From contig JAZKJV010000684.1 of assembly GCA_037367405.1 (NCBI GenBank), forward strand, positions 1,054,001 to 1,118,000: a stretch of DNA of 64,000 bases. The letters run 5' to 3'. The translations under genes were made by a program, and so were the position numbers. This document shows, in pieces, positions 37,401-49,020 of the stretch. The notes under the pieces are model-generated. The model was not told the DNA's origin. It saw only the letters and a list, made by a program, of their open reading frames with translations, and ran no database searches. Positions within the stretch are counted from its first letter, which is position 1, and each line of letters begins with the position of its first letter. Source of the stretch: Ottelia alismoides. Its lineage: Eukaryota > Streptophyta > Magnoliopsida > Alismatales > Hydrocharitaceae.

Positions 37401-38283
37401 GTCCAACGAGAAAGCTAGTTTCAATGATGAAAGTAGATTTCATACCTGCTGGGGCTTTACCTTTGTCAGTGGACTTCAGGTAATCTGGGCAGTTACGCCG
37501 CCAGTGCCCCGACTTCTTGCAGTGGTGACAGACATCGGTCTTTTTCGATGTCATCAGTGTGGAAGCACTAGAAGATGAACCAACTCCTTGATTCTTCTTC
37601 TTTCTCTTCGAGGCTGGGCCCTTCTGAGAACCTTGCTTCCGCCCGCGCTTTCCTCTCACCTGTGCAACCATTGCACTAGCAGAGGGGCCGTCCTTCTTCA
37701 TGACGTCTTCTGCAGACTTCAATGCAGCTAACAGCCCAGCGTTTGTGAAGTCACCTTTGTTCATGTGGTAAGACACAACAAAGTTGTTGAAAGACTTAGG
37801 GAGCGACAGAAGAATGAAATCAGCTTGCATTTCAGAATCAAAGTATGCTCCCAGGGTTTCCAGCTCAGAGAGGTACCCAAACATTTTGAGTACATGTTCT
37901 CTGACAGAGGTCCCTTCCTGCATTTTGCAGCGAATAAGCTCTTTCATCACATTATAACGTTGTGTGCGGTTTATGTCACCGAACATTTCTTTCAGATTCA
38001 GCATAATCTCTTGGCAATTGTTCATTTCCACATGTTGCTTCTGAAGCACATTGGACAATGACCCAAGGATATAACACCTTGCCAGATTATGGTCTTCATC
38101 ATATTTATCATTATATGATTTATCTTCATCAGTCATAGGGTTTGCTATCTTGTCCTTGCTAAGCACGTAGGAGATACGCTCTGCAGAGAGAACAAGATCC
38201 AAATTTCGGATCCAATCCGAATAATTTGGTCCGGTCAATTGGTTGACCTCCAGAAGCCTGCTAAGTGGGTTCATGGACTTCAT
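34429..38283 (-). CDS. Copia gag-pol polyprotein, 1284 aa, full set of domains
   Basis: One frame encodes all proteins for copy-and-paste movement. A Gag domain fills the first ~245 residues, with a basic stretch at ~209-231, then a zinc knuckle CX2CX4HX4C (C252, C255, H260, C265). Protease DSGA is at 302-305. Integrase has HHCC (H444, H448, C474, C477) and D504, D567, E603. Reverse transcriptase has D897 and the YVDD box at 980-983. RNase H has D1152, E1193 and D1230. The order protease-integrase-RT-RNase H is that of Ty1/copia. All catalytic residues I looked for are present. The start at 38283 is the first Met, followed by NPLSRLLEVNQLTGPNY, a typical Gag start. The frame ends after ADPLTNL. 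A shifted frame stays open for about 22 more codons to a stop at 34364-34366, against the purine tract, so a one-base loss probably trimmed the C terminus. Confidence 0.95.
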   Translation of the reverse strand: MKSMNPLSRLLEVNQLTGPNYSDWIRNLDLVLSAERISYVLSKDKIANPMTDEDKSYNDKYDEDHNLARCYILGSLSNVLQKQHVEMNNCQEIMLNLKEMFGDINRTQRYNVMKELIRCKMQEGTSVREHVLKMFGYLSELETLGAYFDSEMQADFILLSLPKSFNNFVVSYHMNKGDFTNAGLLAALKSAEDVMKKDGPSASAMVAQVRGKRGRKQGSQKGPASKRKKKNQGVGSSSSASTLMTSKKTDVCHHCKKSGHWRRNCPDYLKSTDKGKAPAGMKSTFIIETSFLVGREGSWVVDSGASVHVCNSLHLFQETRNLEHGEMVIQMGSDASVAAVAIGTCRLSLSSGRVLVLKECLYVPEVRRNLISVSKLVRNGYSFIFCNKLIINSYDKYIADGILTSGGLYELCIDECVVNVTTTNNGNPKRSREDGNHSNMIWHHRLGHLSVDRINRLIKDGPLDFLQVQSLPTCEHCIRGKMTRTPFRNKVTRCEGILDLIHTDVCGPFNIATRNGYRYYLTFIDDHSRYGFIFLLRHKSETFEKFKEFKALVENQTDRKIKRIWSDRGGEYLSDEFKEYLKENGIVSNLTPPGTPQLNGVAERRNRTIMDMVRSMMSKAHLPLSFWGYAVETAIYILNKIPSKSVPKTPHELWYGTKPSVKHLRVWGCLVHAKNVDASKLESRTRECYFIGYVKDGIGYQLYDPETQKVFVSRDVKFLEDDFLKGQDKNEVEELIESPEDSEIPEPEIEEINEDETHIPLRRSSRVVAPPERYGFHVSGETDNDSSSYNEALADHDMDRWMLAMKSEIDSMHKNGVWTLEDPPKGVKPIGCKWIFKRKRGPDGKVETFKARLVAKGYTQREGIDYDETFSPVAMLKSIRTLLAIAASLDYDIWQMDVKTAFLNGYLEEDIYMEQPQGFIADDGKVCKLKKSIYGLKQASHRWNIRFDETIKSYDFVQNPDEPCVYKKLSGSAIVFIVLYVDDILIIGNDTGMMTSVKIWLSHTFEMKDLGEASYIVGLKLFRNQENRILGLSQHGYIKKILERFRMDSSKKGFLPLGHGIHLSKGMAPQSVEEKKAMAGCPYASAVGSLMYAMMCTRPDICHAVGVVSRYQSCYGEKHWNAVKNIFKYLRRTQDYILVYGDGDLQVLGYTDLDFQSDIDDRKSTSGFVFLLNGGAVSWRSKKQDTTANSTTEAEYIAASDATKEAVWLRKFILELGVVSSNTPVPLLCDNTEAIAQAKEPRCHQKSKHVERKYHIIREIQKRGDIIITKVASADNIADPLTNL

Positions 38284-40078
38284 TTTCTGAAATTAAGAAT
38301 GCACTATATTAGAATATATATATATATATATTCATTTTAAGAATAATTTGATTAAGGTATTTTAAATCAAATTTGTCTTGCTAGGTCAACTTTGAAAGAT
38401 TATTCCCTAATTGTCTTTCAAAATAAGAGATATACTTACCGCTATATCTCAAGCAAGATCTGGGATCTCCTTTCCTATCTTTGTCACATCAAAATAATAT
38501 GAGAACTTGCGACTCCGATAAAAAGAAGCGGGAACTCATTCTGCCTTTTGCAAGTCCAACTTGCATTCCCAATTCAGTCTTTAACACTCGGGCCCAACAC
38601 CCCTAAGATGATGTTGACCCGTTGTTAATTGAACCAACCGTCAACAAGATTAGAACTCGCTATGCGCAATCCAATATCGCCCCAATAATATGAGGACTCG
38701 ATATTGGGGTCACTACGCATACGGCCTTACTCTTTCGAGAAGCAAAGAGCCCGATCCAGATGCGCTTGCATACAGGAGCTGTCACTTCGGACAGGCGTCT
38801 CCTACATACAATCCCTGGCGACGGAAACCCTTCGCCTTGATGGGAGACCATGGATGTCACTTATGTGATCCTCCACCTCGTATTCAAATTTTGTAATTAA
38901 TTATCGTGAATCATATTCACATAATTAATTCTTCCAAGGGAAATACACATCTATTCAAAATAGAGTGTTTATTGGATATGATTAATTTAATCATATTAAA
39001 TTAATCATTAATCCAATCATCAAAAAACATGTCTTTTACTTGAATAGTAGGTATATTCTCAAAATACGTATTATTCGAATTTTAATAATTAGAAAAATAC
39101 ATATTGTCTGTCTCCGGTATTATACAGTCCCTACCCGCTGTCATGGCCAGTACTGACGAGAGTGGGACGGACCACATACGTTGCAACTCGCGACCCCAAT
39201 GCTCTCCGACTAGGCACCACATCCGCCTCGGGAAAGGATAATACCGGATAGACCATCATGTACTTTGAGATGTTCATCGGGTTTTCAACCGAAATTATAC
39301 CATATAATATAAATCAAAACATTTTTGATTATAAGGAGATTTGCTAGACAAATCCCCAATCCTATTCAAGCAAAAGGGTTTTTCATGTAAAAGTTGTCCT
39401 ACAACTATTGTAGGATAAACTATAGTTTTCATGAAAGCAATGTTTGTTGATGAAACAATGATCAAGATCTAATATCTCATCATTGTGGTTTAGGCAAGTG
39501 TCATTCAATGAAATAATTATTTCTTTAAATATTTCACAAATATTTATCACTAATTATTCCAGAAAATTAACAATTAATTTTCATCATGATAATTGAATGA
39601 AATATCACAAGGTTCAAGATCAAAAATTGTTAATTTCCAGCAGTGACCCCCAATCACTAAAATTAACTTATCTTGATCAATTTAAATCCAAAAAATGCAA
39701 ACTCAGTTTCCAAAGATTGCCTATTTGATTTATTAAAGAATTCAAGTGATAATTCACGCATTTCAAGGCGGATTAAAACCGTAATTATCTCATTAATTAC
39801 GTTCAAATGCACAGTTCCCGCAACAGTGAATATAGTCATATTCAAAAAGCCATATCTTGAGCAAATAAAGTCCAAATTTAGTAAACTCAAGTCCTATGGT
39901 TTCCTTGTTTAATGGGGAACAAAATCCAATTGAAAATTTCATGTTTAAACATTTAAAAGTAAAGAAAAATTCAATTAGACAGAGGTGCGAAAATTGAAAT
40001 GCAGTAAAAATTTCGCAACCCTTTCAAGAACCAAATCGTCTAAGGTGTATGGATCATATCCAAAACCTTATTTAAACT
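38284..40078 (-). other. 5' leader of copia element A
   Basis: About 1.8 kb between primer site and gag. No gene. Contains a conserved hairpin (38661-38721: CCAATATCG pairing with CGATATTGG inside TATGCG/CGCATA) and a conserved block at about 39120-39310, both kept in element B's leader. A TA microsatellite lies near 38313-38330. Likely roles are RNA dimerisation, packaging and translation control, by analogy with other LTR elements. Confidence 0.7.
38661..38721 (-). promoter_or_regulatory. Conserved leader hairpin, element A
   Basis: Nine-base arms CCAATATCG (38671-38679) and CGATATTGG (38699-38707), with outer arms TATGCG (38661-38666) and CGCATA (38716-38721). The same structure lies at 49383-49443 in element B. 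Confidence 0.55.
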
Positions 40079-40091
40079 GGCTCTGATACCA
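40079..40091 (-). promoter_or_regulatory. Primer-binding site of element A (initiator Met tRNA)
   Basis: On the minus strand reads TGGTATCAGAGCC, two bases after the 5' LTR end. This matches the 3' end of plant initiator methionine tRNA, the usual copia primer. Confidence 0.93.
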
Positions 40092-40093
40092 CT

Positions 40094-42522
40094 TGAAGGA
40101 TATTGTGAATCCTTAAGCGCATCACGGAAGCGTGTCGATCGCATCGTATGCAATCGGAGCAACTAGTCGTACTAGATGCTAGATGCAGCGGAAATTAAAA
40201 TTTTTAACTTTAAAGATGAAACCACATGATCACGAGAACACTTCTCGGATCGTTTCATCAAACCACAAAGTATAAGGAATACCTCTTGAAGCGTGGTTGT
40301 GACCGCGAGATCCCAAAGTAGAGATCCTCCTATCTTAAGTCCGACCCACGGAGAATGCGCTTGCGGGCACGATGATGAGTCGCGTCCTTCCCGCAATCCT
40401 TTGACGAAGATCCAAGCGTCGAGGCGTAGAAAAAAATGATCTCCTTCCTAATACATAAAGTGGACGGCCACTTGAATATTAGGGAGACCCCACGAGAATG
40501 AGAGAGAGAGAGAGTAGAGTTCTTCAACTCAAGAATGTTGTAACTTGGAAAGGCTACCCTAGCCCTCCTTTTATACTAGTTTAGGATCCAATGGATCTCA
40601 ATCCATGGGACACATGGATCCAAGGGCTATGCTTGGTCCATGCTAAATCAATGGCTATGATTGTTGTTGGTTAAAACCAACAACATTAATTTAAATTAAA
40701 AAATGTTGCAACATTATCAACATAATTTAATTTAACATTAACTAATTAAGAGATAATGTGATAAATAAAAATGGAGTCAACCAACCTCCCTAAAATTGGG
40801 GGGGGGGGGGCGTCACCCAAGAACAATTCATGGGTGACGCCACCTATGGAGGGTGGTTTATTTTGCTCCATTTTATTTATCTTATTATTCCTTAATTAAT
40901 CACAATAAATATTCACCAAATTAATTCCAAATTAATTTGTGAATATTTCAATCTTGCCATTGAATATTATGTGAATCATATTCACAACCCAAACTAATTA
41001 GTAAATTGCATTTCCAATTAATTAATAAATGTGAATCCAATCCACATTATTAATTAACAAATTCTATTTACATAAATTCTCTCTCTTATATATGTATATT
41101 ATAAATCACATTTATAACACACATATATCATGGATAGTGTTATCCACATTCTCTTAATCCTTGATAATTAAATCCCATTTAATTATCTTAGATAATTATT
41201 TTCACAATATGAATCATATTCATATTTAAGCTTGATAATTAAATCTCATTTAATCATCAAGTCCTTGCTTGGATATTTCATCAAAAGAATTATTCTTGAA
41301 CCCTTTCAAGAATAATGTCCTTTCTCCGCAGATACTTGGAGATAAGGACATGGCGATTGCATTATTCCATGTATAGTGACTTGGATGTTGAGATATTATC
41401 TCAAATCCAGATCGAACGAACCTCCCACAGATGCTTGATTAAATCAAGACCGCAAATCCAATCTTCTCATTGAATTTGAATCCCATTCAGACCAATGTCC
41501 AACACTTGGACTAAGATCGGATTGCTTCTCTATTGAAAGGAGTCACTAAAATCCAGACCTGTTTCATCACTCCCTCGGAATGGAAGCGTCATGGATATAC
41601 AATCGTTTATGATCACATCACCCTTCAGGTATTCCCAATACCTGTACATCCTGCATACTGGAAGACCCATGATCAACCCGAAGATCAAGATCATTTTTAT
41701 ACTGTCTTCTTCAGGGTTTAATCATTAAGTTTCTCAATCTTGGTCGTTGGGATTTGGTATCGATCATATGCTTTCCCAAAGCATATATCATACCTTCAAA
41801 TTCATGTCATGCTTCCAAAGCATGACGACCATGCATGGAATTTGATCGGTCGCAATACCTCATGAGTGAGCTCATGTCTTCCGGTTCACAAGTGAACCTG
41901 TATGATCCCTTTGAGAGATCATATTGTTCATATACCCTTATATGCACACCAGCTCGCCGGTGTATAGACCTTGGTTAGGTCATCAACCTATTTGTCTGCC
42001 AAATGTACATACTTAGATATATAGCAATACATCTGTCTCCGGTCAGAGGATGCATGCCTATGCTGTGACAGCATTCAACATAGGACTTAAGTTATCTCGA
42101 TCTCGTCAGGTCAACCCATTGTCCTAACTAATCTGACACCTCCGAATCACAATTCCCATGCAGAGGACCTGCATCAAGAGGTCGGTCAGATATCAGCCTA
42201 TGTGAGAAAGGATTGCCATCTCCTACTCAGGCTGGAGATCTCCACTTGACAATCATTTGACGGTGCTTGATGAGTCCTCTATCTAACTCTTTAGATATTC
42301 ATCCAAACACCAGCCTCTATGATTCATTTAATGAATCAACAGCTATATGATCATCAAGCTGGCCATGGTACATAACCCTAATTGTACAGAGGGACCTTAT
42401 AGTGCATTCATTCATATAATTTCCGAAAGGGAGTGAAACATCAATAACTTTTATTGATAAACTTAAATATTACAATAACATTTATTGTAAGAATGGTTCG
42501 CCCAGGGCTCACAAGTCTAACA
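40094..42522 (-). mobile_element. 5' LTR of copia element A
   Basis: 2429 bp, paired with 31927-34348. TATA box at 40568-40575 (minus strand). It drives transcription of the element. A 13-base G run (40798-40810) is 7 bases in the other LTR. Confidence 0.95.
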
Positions 42523-42527
42523 AGGAT
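42523..42527. repeat. Target site duplication AGGAT (right) of element A
   Basis: Copy of 31922-31926 directly after the LTR edge. Confidence 0.93.
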
Positions 42528-42808
42528 TACCATCTCCTACTTAGGCTGGAGATCATCTCTTAACAATCATTTGACGGTGCTTAACGAGTCCTCAATCTAA
42601 CCCTTTAGATATTCATCCAAGCACCAGCCTCTATGATTCAATAGTTGAATCAACAACTGTATGATTATTAATATGGCCATGGTACATAACCCTAATTGTA
42701 CTAAGGAACCTATTATGCAAATTAGATATTCTTCATTTCAGATCAAGGAATGATATTTGCAATAACATTTATTGCATAATGGCTCACCATGGGCTCGCAT
42801 GTCCAACA
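42528..42808 (-). mobile_element. Copia LTR remnant (B-like), right piece
   Basis: Continuation of the remnant at 30113-31926 after removal of element A. It reaches the LTR's own 5' end (minus-strand TGTTGGACATGCGAGCCC) at 42808. Only 15 bases separate it from element B. Confidence 0.82.
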
Positions 42809-42818
42809 ACGCCAAGGA

Positions 42819-42823
42819 AAGGA
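42819..42823. repeat. Target site duplication AAGGA (left) of element B
   Basis: AAGGA directly before 42824; repeated at 53423-53427. Confidence 0.85.
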
Positions 42824-45461
42824 TGAAGGATATGGTTAGATCCTCAAGCGCATCACGGAAGCGTGATCGTCGTATCGAATACGACGAAGAATGACTAGTC
42901 GCACTAGTTGTTCTATGCAGCAGAAATTAAAAAATTTTCATGTGACGAAACCACATGATCCAAGAACACTTCTCGGATCGTTTCGTCTAAACCACAACCA
43001 AGTATTAGGTTTACCTCTTGAAGCGTGGTTGCGATCAAGTCTCTAAACAAAGAGACCTCCTGTCTCAAGTCCGATCCGTCGGAGGAGACGCTTGCGAGCG
43101 CGGGGATGAACCGCGTGCTTCTCGCAATCCATGTTGATGATCCAAGCGGTGGATCTCCTGATCTCGACACACGAGATCCGACGTCTTCTTCACGAGCAAG
43201 GCATGCCGAAGTAGACGGAGTTCCACGAGCAAAACATCGGGCAGCATAACGACGGTGCCGCGGCGATGGAGAGCCTCTCTAGGGCATCCATGGTGGACGG
43301 CCATGAGAGGGAGAGAAAGAGAAAGAAAGAGAGAGAGAGACTTGTTGTCTCACTTATGTGCCTAGAAGAGAAATGGGGTGCCTCTCCTTTTATAGGGTTT
43401 TGGGATCCATGGATCTCAATCCATGTGTCAACACAAATCCAATGGTCCACATTAATTTGTGTTTCTTTCAATGGCCACGATTTGTTGCTAAAAACACAAC
43501 AACAATTAATTTAATAAAAATCAAATATATATTAAATATAATTTGATTTATATCAAATCAATCTCCATTGGAGAGATAGGAAAGGAGGCAAGCCTCCTTC
43601 CATAAGGAGGGTGGACGGCCACCACATTCCTTATGGAATTGTGGCCGTCCCCTCTCCTCATTAGGAAGGGAGCTTCCTTTTTTCTATTACATGAGATTAC
43701 ATTATCTCATGATTCTCTCCAATATTTGCAACAACATTTGTTGCAAATTATTTCACAAAAAATAAATCCAATTTATTTTGTGAACATTGCAATCATGCCA
43801 TTGTAAATTTGTGAATCATATTCACAACCCAAAACAAAATGTAAATTACATTTTCAATTCAATGTCCAATGTGAATCCAATTCACATTAACATTTAATTA
43901 ACAAATGTAAATCACAAATAGCTCTCTCTTATATATTATAAATCACATTTATAATATATATGACTAATATGGATATTGCTATCCACATTATTCATATCCA
44001 TGATAATTAAATCACATTTAATAATCTTGGATCTCTATTCTCTTGTGTCCAAATAATATGAATCATATTCATATTACTTACATCTTTGATAATCAAATCA
44101 CATTTAATTATCTAAGATAGCTCTCTTTATAATATGAATCAAATTCATATTAATCATGATAATTAAATCGCATTTAATTATCCATTTTTCAATGCTCGGA
44201 TACATAAATCAACAATAGAATTATCCATGAACTCCTTCAAGGATAATGCGCTTTCTCCGCAGATACTTGGAGATAAGGACAGGGCGATTGTATTGTTCCA
44301 CGTATAGTGACATGGATATTGAGATCATATCTCAAATCCAGATCGCGGGCCTCCCATAGATGCTTGATTAAATCAAGACCGTAAATCTAATCTTCTCATT
44401 GTATCTGAATCACATTCAGATCAATGTCCAACACTTGGACCAAGATCAGATCACTTCTCTACTGAGAGGAGTCACTAAAATCCAGACCCGTTTCATCACT
44501 CCCTAGGAATGGAAGCGTCATGGTTATACAATCGTTTATGATCACATCACCCTCAGGTATTCCCAATACCTGTACATCCTGCATACTGGAAGACTCAGAC
44601 TAAACCCGAAGTATTCGATCAACTTTATACTGTCTACTTCATGGTTTTATCAGTAAGTTTCTCATTCGATCATTGGGAGTCGGTATCGATCATATACTTT
44701 CCAAAAGCATATATCATACCTAGGTCTTGATCATATACTTTCCAAAAGTATATATCAAACCTACAAATTCAGTCAAGCTTTCAAAGCGAGACGACCGTGC
44801 GCACGGAATTTGATTCTTCCCAATATCTCATGAGTGAGCTCATGTCTTCCGGTTCAGTAACTGAACCTGTATGATCCCTTTGAGAGATCGTATTACTCAT
44901 ATGCCCTTATATGCACACCAGCGCGCCGGTGTATAGACCTTGATTAGGTCATCAACCTATTGGTCTGCCAAATGTACATACTTAGACATATAGCAACACA
45001 TCTGTCTCCGGTCAGAGGATGCGTGCCTATATCATGACATCATATGATATAGGACTTTGGTTATCTCGATCTCGTTAAGTCAACTCTTTGACCTAACTAA
45101 TCTGACACCTCCGAATCTCTATTCCTATGCAGAGGACCTGCATCAAGAGGTCGGTCAGATATCAGCCTTCAGAGATAAGGATTGCCATCTCCTACTCAGG
45201 CTGGAGATCATCTCTTAACAATCATCTGACGGTGCTTGATGAGTCCTCAATCTAACTCTTTAGATATTCATCTAAGCACCAGCCTATATGATTCAATAAT
45301 TGAATCAACAGCTGTATGATCGTTAAGATGGCCATGGTATATAACCCTAATTGTACTAAGGGACCTATTATGCAAATTATGTATTCTTCATTTCAGATTA
45401 AGGAGTGAATTGCAATAACATTTATTGCATAATGGCTCGCAGTGGGCTCGCATTTCCAACA
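42824..45461 (-). mobile_element. 3' LTR of copia element B
   Basis: 2638 bp, TGTTGGAAATGCGAGCCC to ATATCCTTCA on the minus strand. TATAAAAG at 43387-43394. Hairpins with 3-nt loops at 43809-43827, 43868-43888, 43935-43955, 44055-44075, 44131-44151 and 44158-44182, and a GC-rich hairpin at about 43611-43650. Confidence 0.93.
43387..43394 (-). promoter_or_regulatory. TATA box, element B 3' LTR
   Basis: TATAAAAG on the minus strand; also present in the 5' LTR at 51348-51355. Confidence 0.55.
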
Positions 45462-45477
45462 ATCTCCCACTAGCCCA
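45462..45477 (-). promoter_or_regulatory. Polypurine tract of element B
   Basis: On the minus strand reads TTTGGGCTAGTGGGAGAT or close to it, directly before the 3' LTR. Same core (AGTGGGAGAT) as element A. Confidence 0.85.
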
Positions 45478-48400
45478 AAGAGCCATTAATGGGCTAATCA
45501 TTTAAACCCGCACTCATGTGACAATCATAGGCTATTTAGAAAATAGCTAGGTAATCTGATGAGTCACTCTGTTCCCACGAGACTATGCCAAGTCCTTTTA
45601 CGGCACTTGCATATCCCCAGTAACAGTGCTCGCATCTAATGCGAATGTTGCATCTCATGCAACCAATACTCAATCTAGTTAAAGCTATTGTAGTGTTCTT
45701 GACACTATAGCTTAATAATTGTTATAACCAGTATTTCCATAATCCTTATCAGAATACCCTTATTCATGAAGATCTCTATCTCCAAAGGTATCTACAATTA
45801 AGACCTTTTAGATCTCTATCTATAAAGTCTTAAGTTTTTGAAGATAAGACTTCGAGATCACTATCTCAAAAATCTTGTCATCTATGAAGATTTTGCATTT
45901 ACTGCAACCAAGTGTTTTATTTCCATAGTAGGATTAGTAACAGTTTACTACTCCCACTGCATGGCAGCCATCTGGCTTTTGTACACATCTAGCACACACC
46001 CAGCTTCTCAGAACTGATGCCCAAGGGCAAGTAATTCTAGCATTCACTTCCTCAACTCTTTGAGGTGCTATCCCTTAAGATAGGTCAGTACCATATCTTA
46101 AGGGTTAGAAGCCTTTCTTGGAATTTCTATGAATAGAATATGTCCAAGGTATACTACAAATGTGACAGTCCAATTATTCTCTTCTCTTGGCTTCTGAACA
46201 ACTTCAGAACTAAGATCTAAGAGGTATCTTTGAAATCATATTTCAAGATATGGAATAACCAGAGAATAAAACACTTATTATTATCCTTATATCATTTTAA
46301 ATGATTAGGATATCATCTACATTCAGCAAGATGAACACAAAGGCACTCCCACTAAGCTTCACATGGCTCATCAAGAATCTATCTGAAATCATAACAATTC
46401 CATCAAATCTTATGGTCCAACTTCAAGAAGCTTATTTGAGTCCATAGATGGATTCCTTGGTTTGCATACCTTGCTTTCCTCAACCATGAAGCCCTGGGGC
46501 TACTTCATGTGAATATCCTCAAAGAGGTATTCGTAGAGGAATGCAATATTGACTTACATCTTGAAGATGCAATAGTCAAGTTGTGTAGCTAAGATTAGCA
46601 ACATTCTGATGATTTTAAGCATGGTCACCGAAGAGCAAGTCTCATTGCAAGCAATGTCTTCTCTTCCGGTGTGTGGCTCATGGCTACGAACCGTGCTTTG
46701 AGGGTCTCTACCTTCTCATCAGGTTCCCTTTCTCTTGAAGATCCATTTACACCTTTACAGGTCTTACCTATATAGGTGGATCCTATAGGGTCCATATACA
46801 ACACTTGTATATGAAGTCTACTTTAGACTTTTATTGCTAACATCCATCTATCCATGCTATGATCTTCAGAAGCTTCATCACATGAAGTTCGATTATTGTC
46901 AGATTTCTCTGACACATGGAATCCTTCCTCAAACTCTTTTGAAGAGGTTTTAGTGTTTCATCTTCAATTATCCTTTTAGTTTCCAATTTCAGGAGCCTCA
47001 TTATCTTTTCAAGATTAAATGAGTTCCTACACTTCATTTTCATCTTGATTCTCAAGAGTCTCAACCTCCAAGAATCACATTCTCAGAGATGAGATATTTC
47101 AAGAATCTCAAGGTCATAAAGTAGGTATCCAATACCATTCTTTATTTTCCTAATGAAGCAGCACTCTCAAGTGCTAGATTCCATCTTGCATGGAACCTTA
47201 TTAAGGATATATATTGTAGTCTCTACTACACATATATACCTGGAAACTAAGGGATAATTATGCTAAAAATCATCATTGATAAGATCATGTCACACATGAT
47301 CCAATTGTATCTCCCTATAACTCTATTGAGTTAAGGTGAGTTAGGAGGATTGAGATAGAAATGATATTCATATCTCCATAAGGTATCCTTTGAATTCATC
47401 TAACAGGTACATGCTACCTTGATTAGATCAAATTCATTTTATCTTCCTTCAAACTTTGGTTGTAGACCAAAATTATGAAATCTTTGAACATTTCAAAGGT
47501 TTCTTCAGGTGAAGAGAAGAAATTTCATATCATACATAATCATTAATACATATCATATATCCATAATGTTTACTATGATATAGATGATCCGCATACATCA
47601 ATATGTATGAGATCCCGAATACCTTATCATCTTACACCATTCCCAAAGAAGGGTGTATTGGACATTTTATTATGAATACAATATTCATAAGCATGTAAGC
47701 TTTGAAATTTTAGACATTCTAAAGTTTCATCTCTTACTAGCCTATTGATCAAATCAATAGACAAATGTCCAAGGCTTGATGCTAGATCATTGTCAAATGA
47801 TCTTCATCCTCCTATTGATCTTAAGGTTTAATTTCAGTATTTAGAAATGTTAATGAACCATTCATTAATTTTCTAATTTAGTGAAGTCCACTAGATTATT
47901 AGATTACTATCTGAAATATATACATCATAACTCTTTATGATAGTTCTATCTCAGATTCATGTTTATTTCTAACATTTAGAAACAAACAATGAGTGTATTC
48001 TTATATCTAGGTCATAGAGACATTCTCTAAGACTAAGGACTCTCCCACTGAAATTAACAAGTCTATCAGTCCAACAGAGATTGTTGCAACAATTGCATCA
48101 ATATCCATGTGGATAACTATAAACCTTTAAGATCAAATTTTCCAGTCTTCTAAAACATATGCAACCTATTGCAAATGTCATCAGAAGATTGAGATACAAT
48201 TATTTGACTTTATCTTATCAATGATTTATGTAGATTAATCTAATGCTCCATCCGAGTCCTTCTCTAAGGATTCTAGATAGACTTGATAGTCATACTATCA
48301 ACACATCAACTTATTGCAGTATTGGCATTCATCCAACTCTTCGTATGACATATGGAAGTCATAGATGTATAGTCAACTCTTTGATTATACTTCTTACTCG

Positions 48401-49020
48401 GGTCCAACCCATGCTTCCACTGCGCTCCCTTTATCTATAAGCAACCATTGCTTAAGACTAAGGATCTCTTATGTAAGAGCATTTCAACATTTATACATGC
48501 TTCATTAAATTCATACAATATGAATATTATGAAGCTTCATGAATGACCAGAGTATAGATAGTAGAATGATGACACTCATCATCTACATCCATCTAAACTC
48601 TTAAAACATAGGTTCAGGTAGGTACTCAAACAATTTGAATACATCATCTCTTATAGAGCCACCATTCTGCATGATGCAGTGAACCATCTCATTCATGTTA
48701 AATGTCAAGAGCACATGTGTATGCCAGAATATCTTCATTAATTTTATAAGGATTATTTGACAATTGCGATCATCATCGACATGTCACTTCCAAAGTACAT
48801 CCGATGAGAGATCAAGACTATAGAGACATACAAACCCTAGGGTTGTAGTCCTATTATCTATTTAATTGTCATTCCTCAATATTATGAGGAAACTTGCACA
48901 TTGCAACCACATACATTATGTGTCCAATTGCAAGTACAATATATGGATCATGAGTCCAATCCATGATATTTTACTGGTTATTATTGAGTATATCATTGAG
49001 TGGGTTTTAATGAAGGATTA
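45478..49020 (-). pseudogene. Decayed copia gag-pol of element B
   Basis: Segments align by eye with element A's gag-pol in the same order: the RNase H region (about 45920-46060), the reverse transcriptase region with the counterpart of the YVDD stretch (about 46310-46360), integrase (about 46700-47800) and Gag (about 48500-48800). Frameshifts, stops and losses are so frequent that no domain stays open. It cannot make protein. The order of pieces shows a former full-length gag-pol rather than an unrelated insert. Confidence 0.85.

Larger units (their letters stand above)
31927..42522 (-). mobile_element. Ty1/copia element A, full length, nearly intact
   Basis: Minus-strand element of 10,596 bp with 2.4-kb LTRs (5' LTR 40094-42522, 3' LTR 31927-34348), primer site, 1.8-kb leader, one gag-pol reading frame, purine tract and AGGAT target duplications. 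The LTRs start TGTTAGACTTGTGAGCCC and end ATATCCTTCA. By eye the two LTRs differ at roughly 35 positions (about 1.5%), plus a G run of 7 versus 13. It is inserted within a B-like copia LTR remnant. The only coding defect I see is a one-base loss close to the end of pol. Confidence 0.95.

Noticed and set aside
34580..38061. Plus-strand open frames opposite the copia gag-pol
   Set aside because: They are antisense shadows of the 1284-codon minus-strand frame.
40079..40091. tRNA-like sequence considered as a tRNA gene
   Set aside because: Only the short stretch matching a tRNA 3' end is present, placed exactly at an LTR edge; it is a primer-binding site.
42913..43546. Small open frames repeated at 50868-51507
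   Set aside because: They repeat because they lie in the two LTRs of element B; shared presence reflects LTR duplication, not coding selection.
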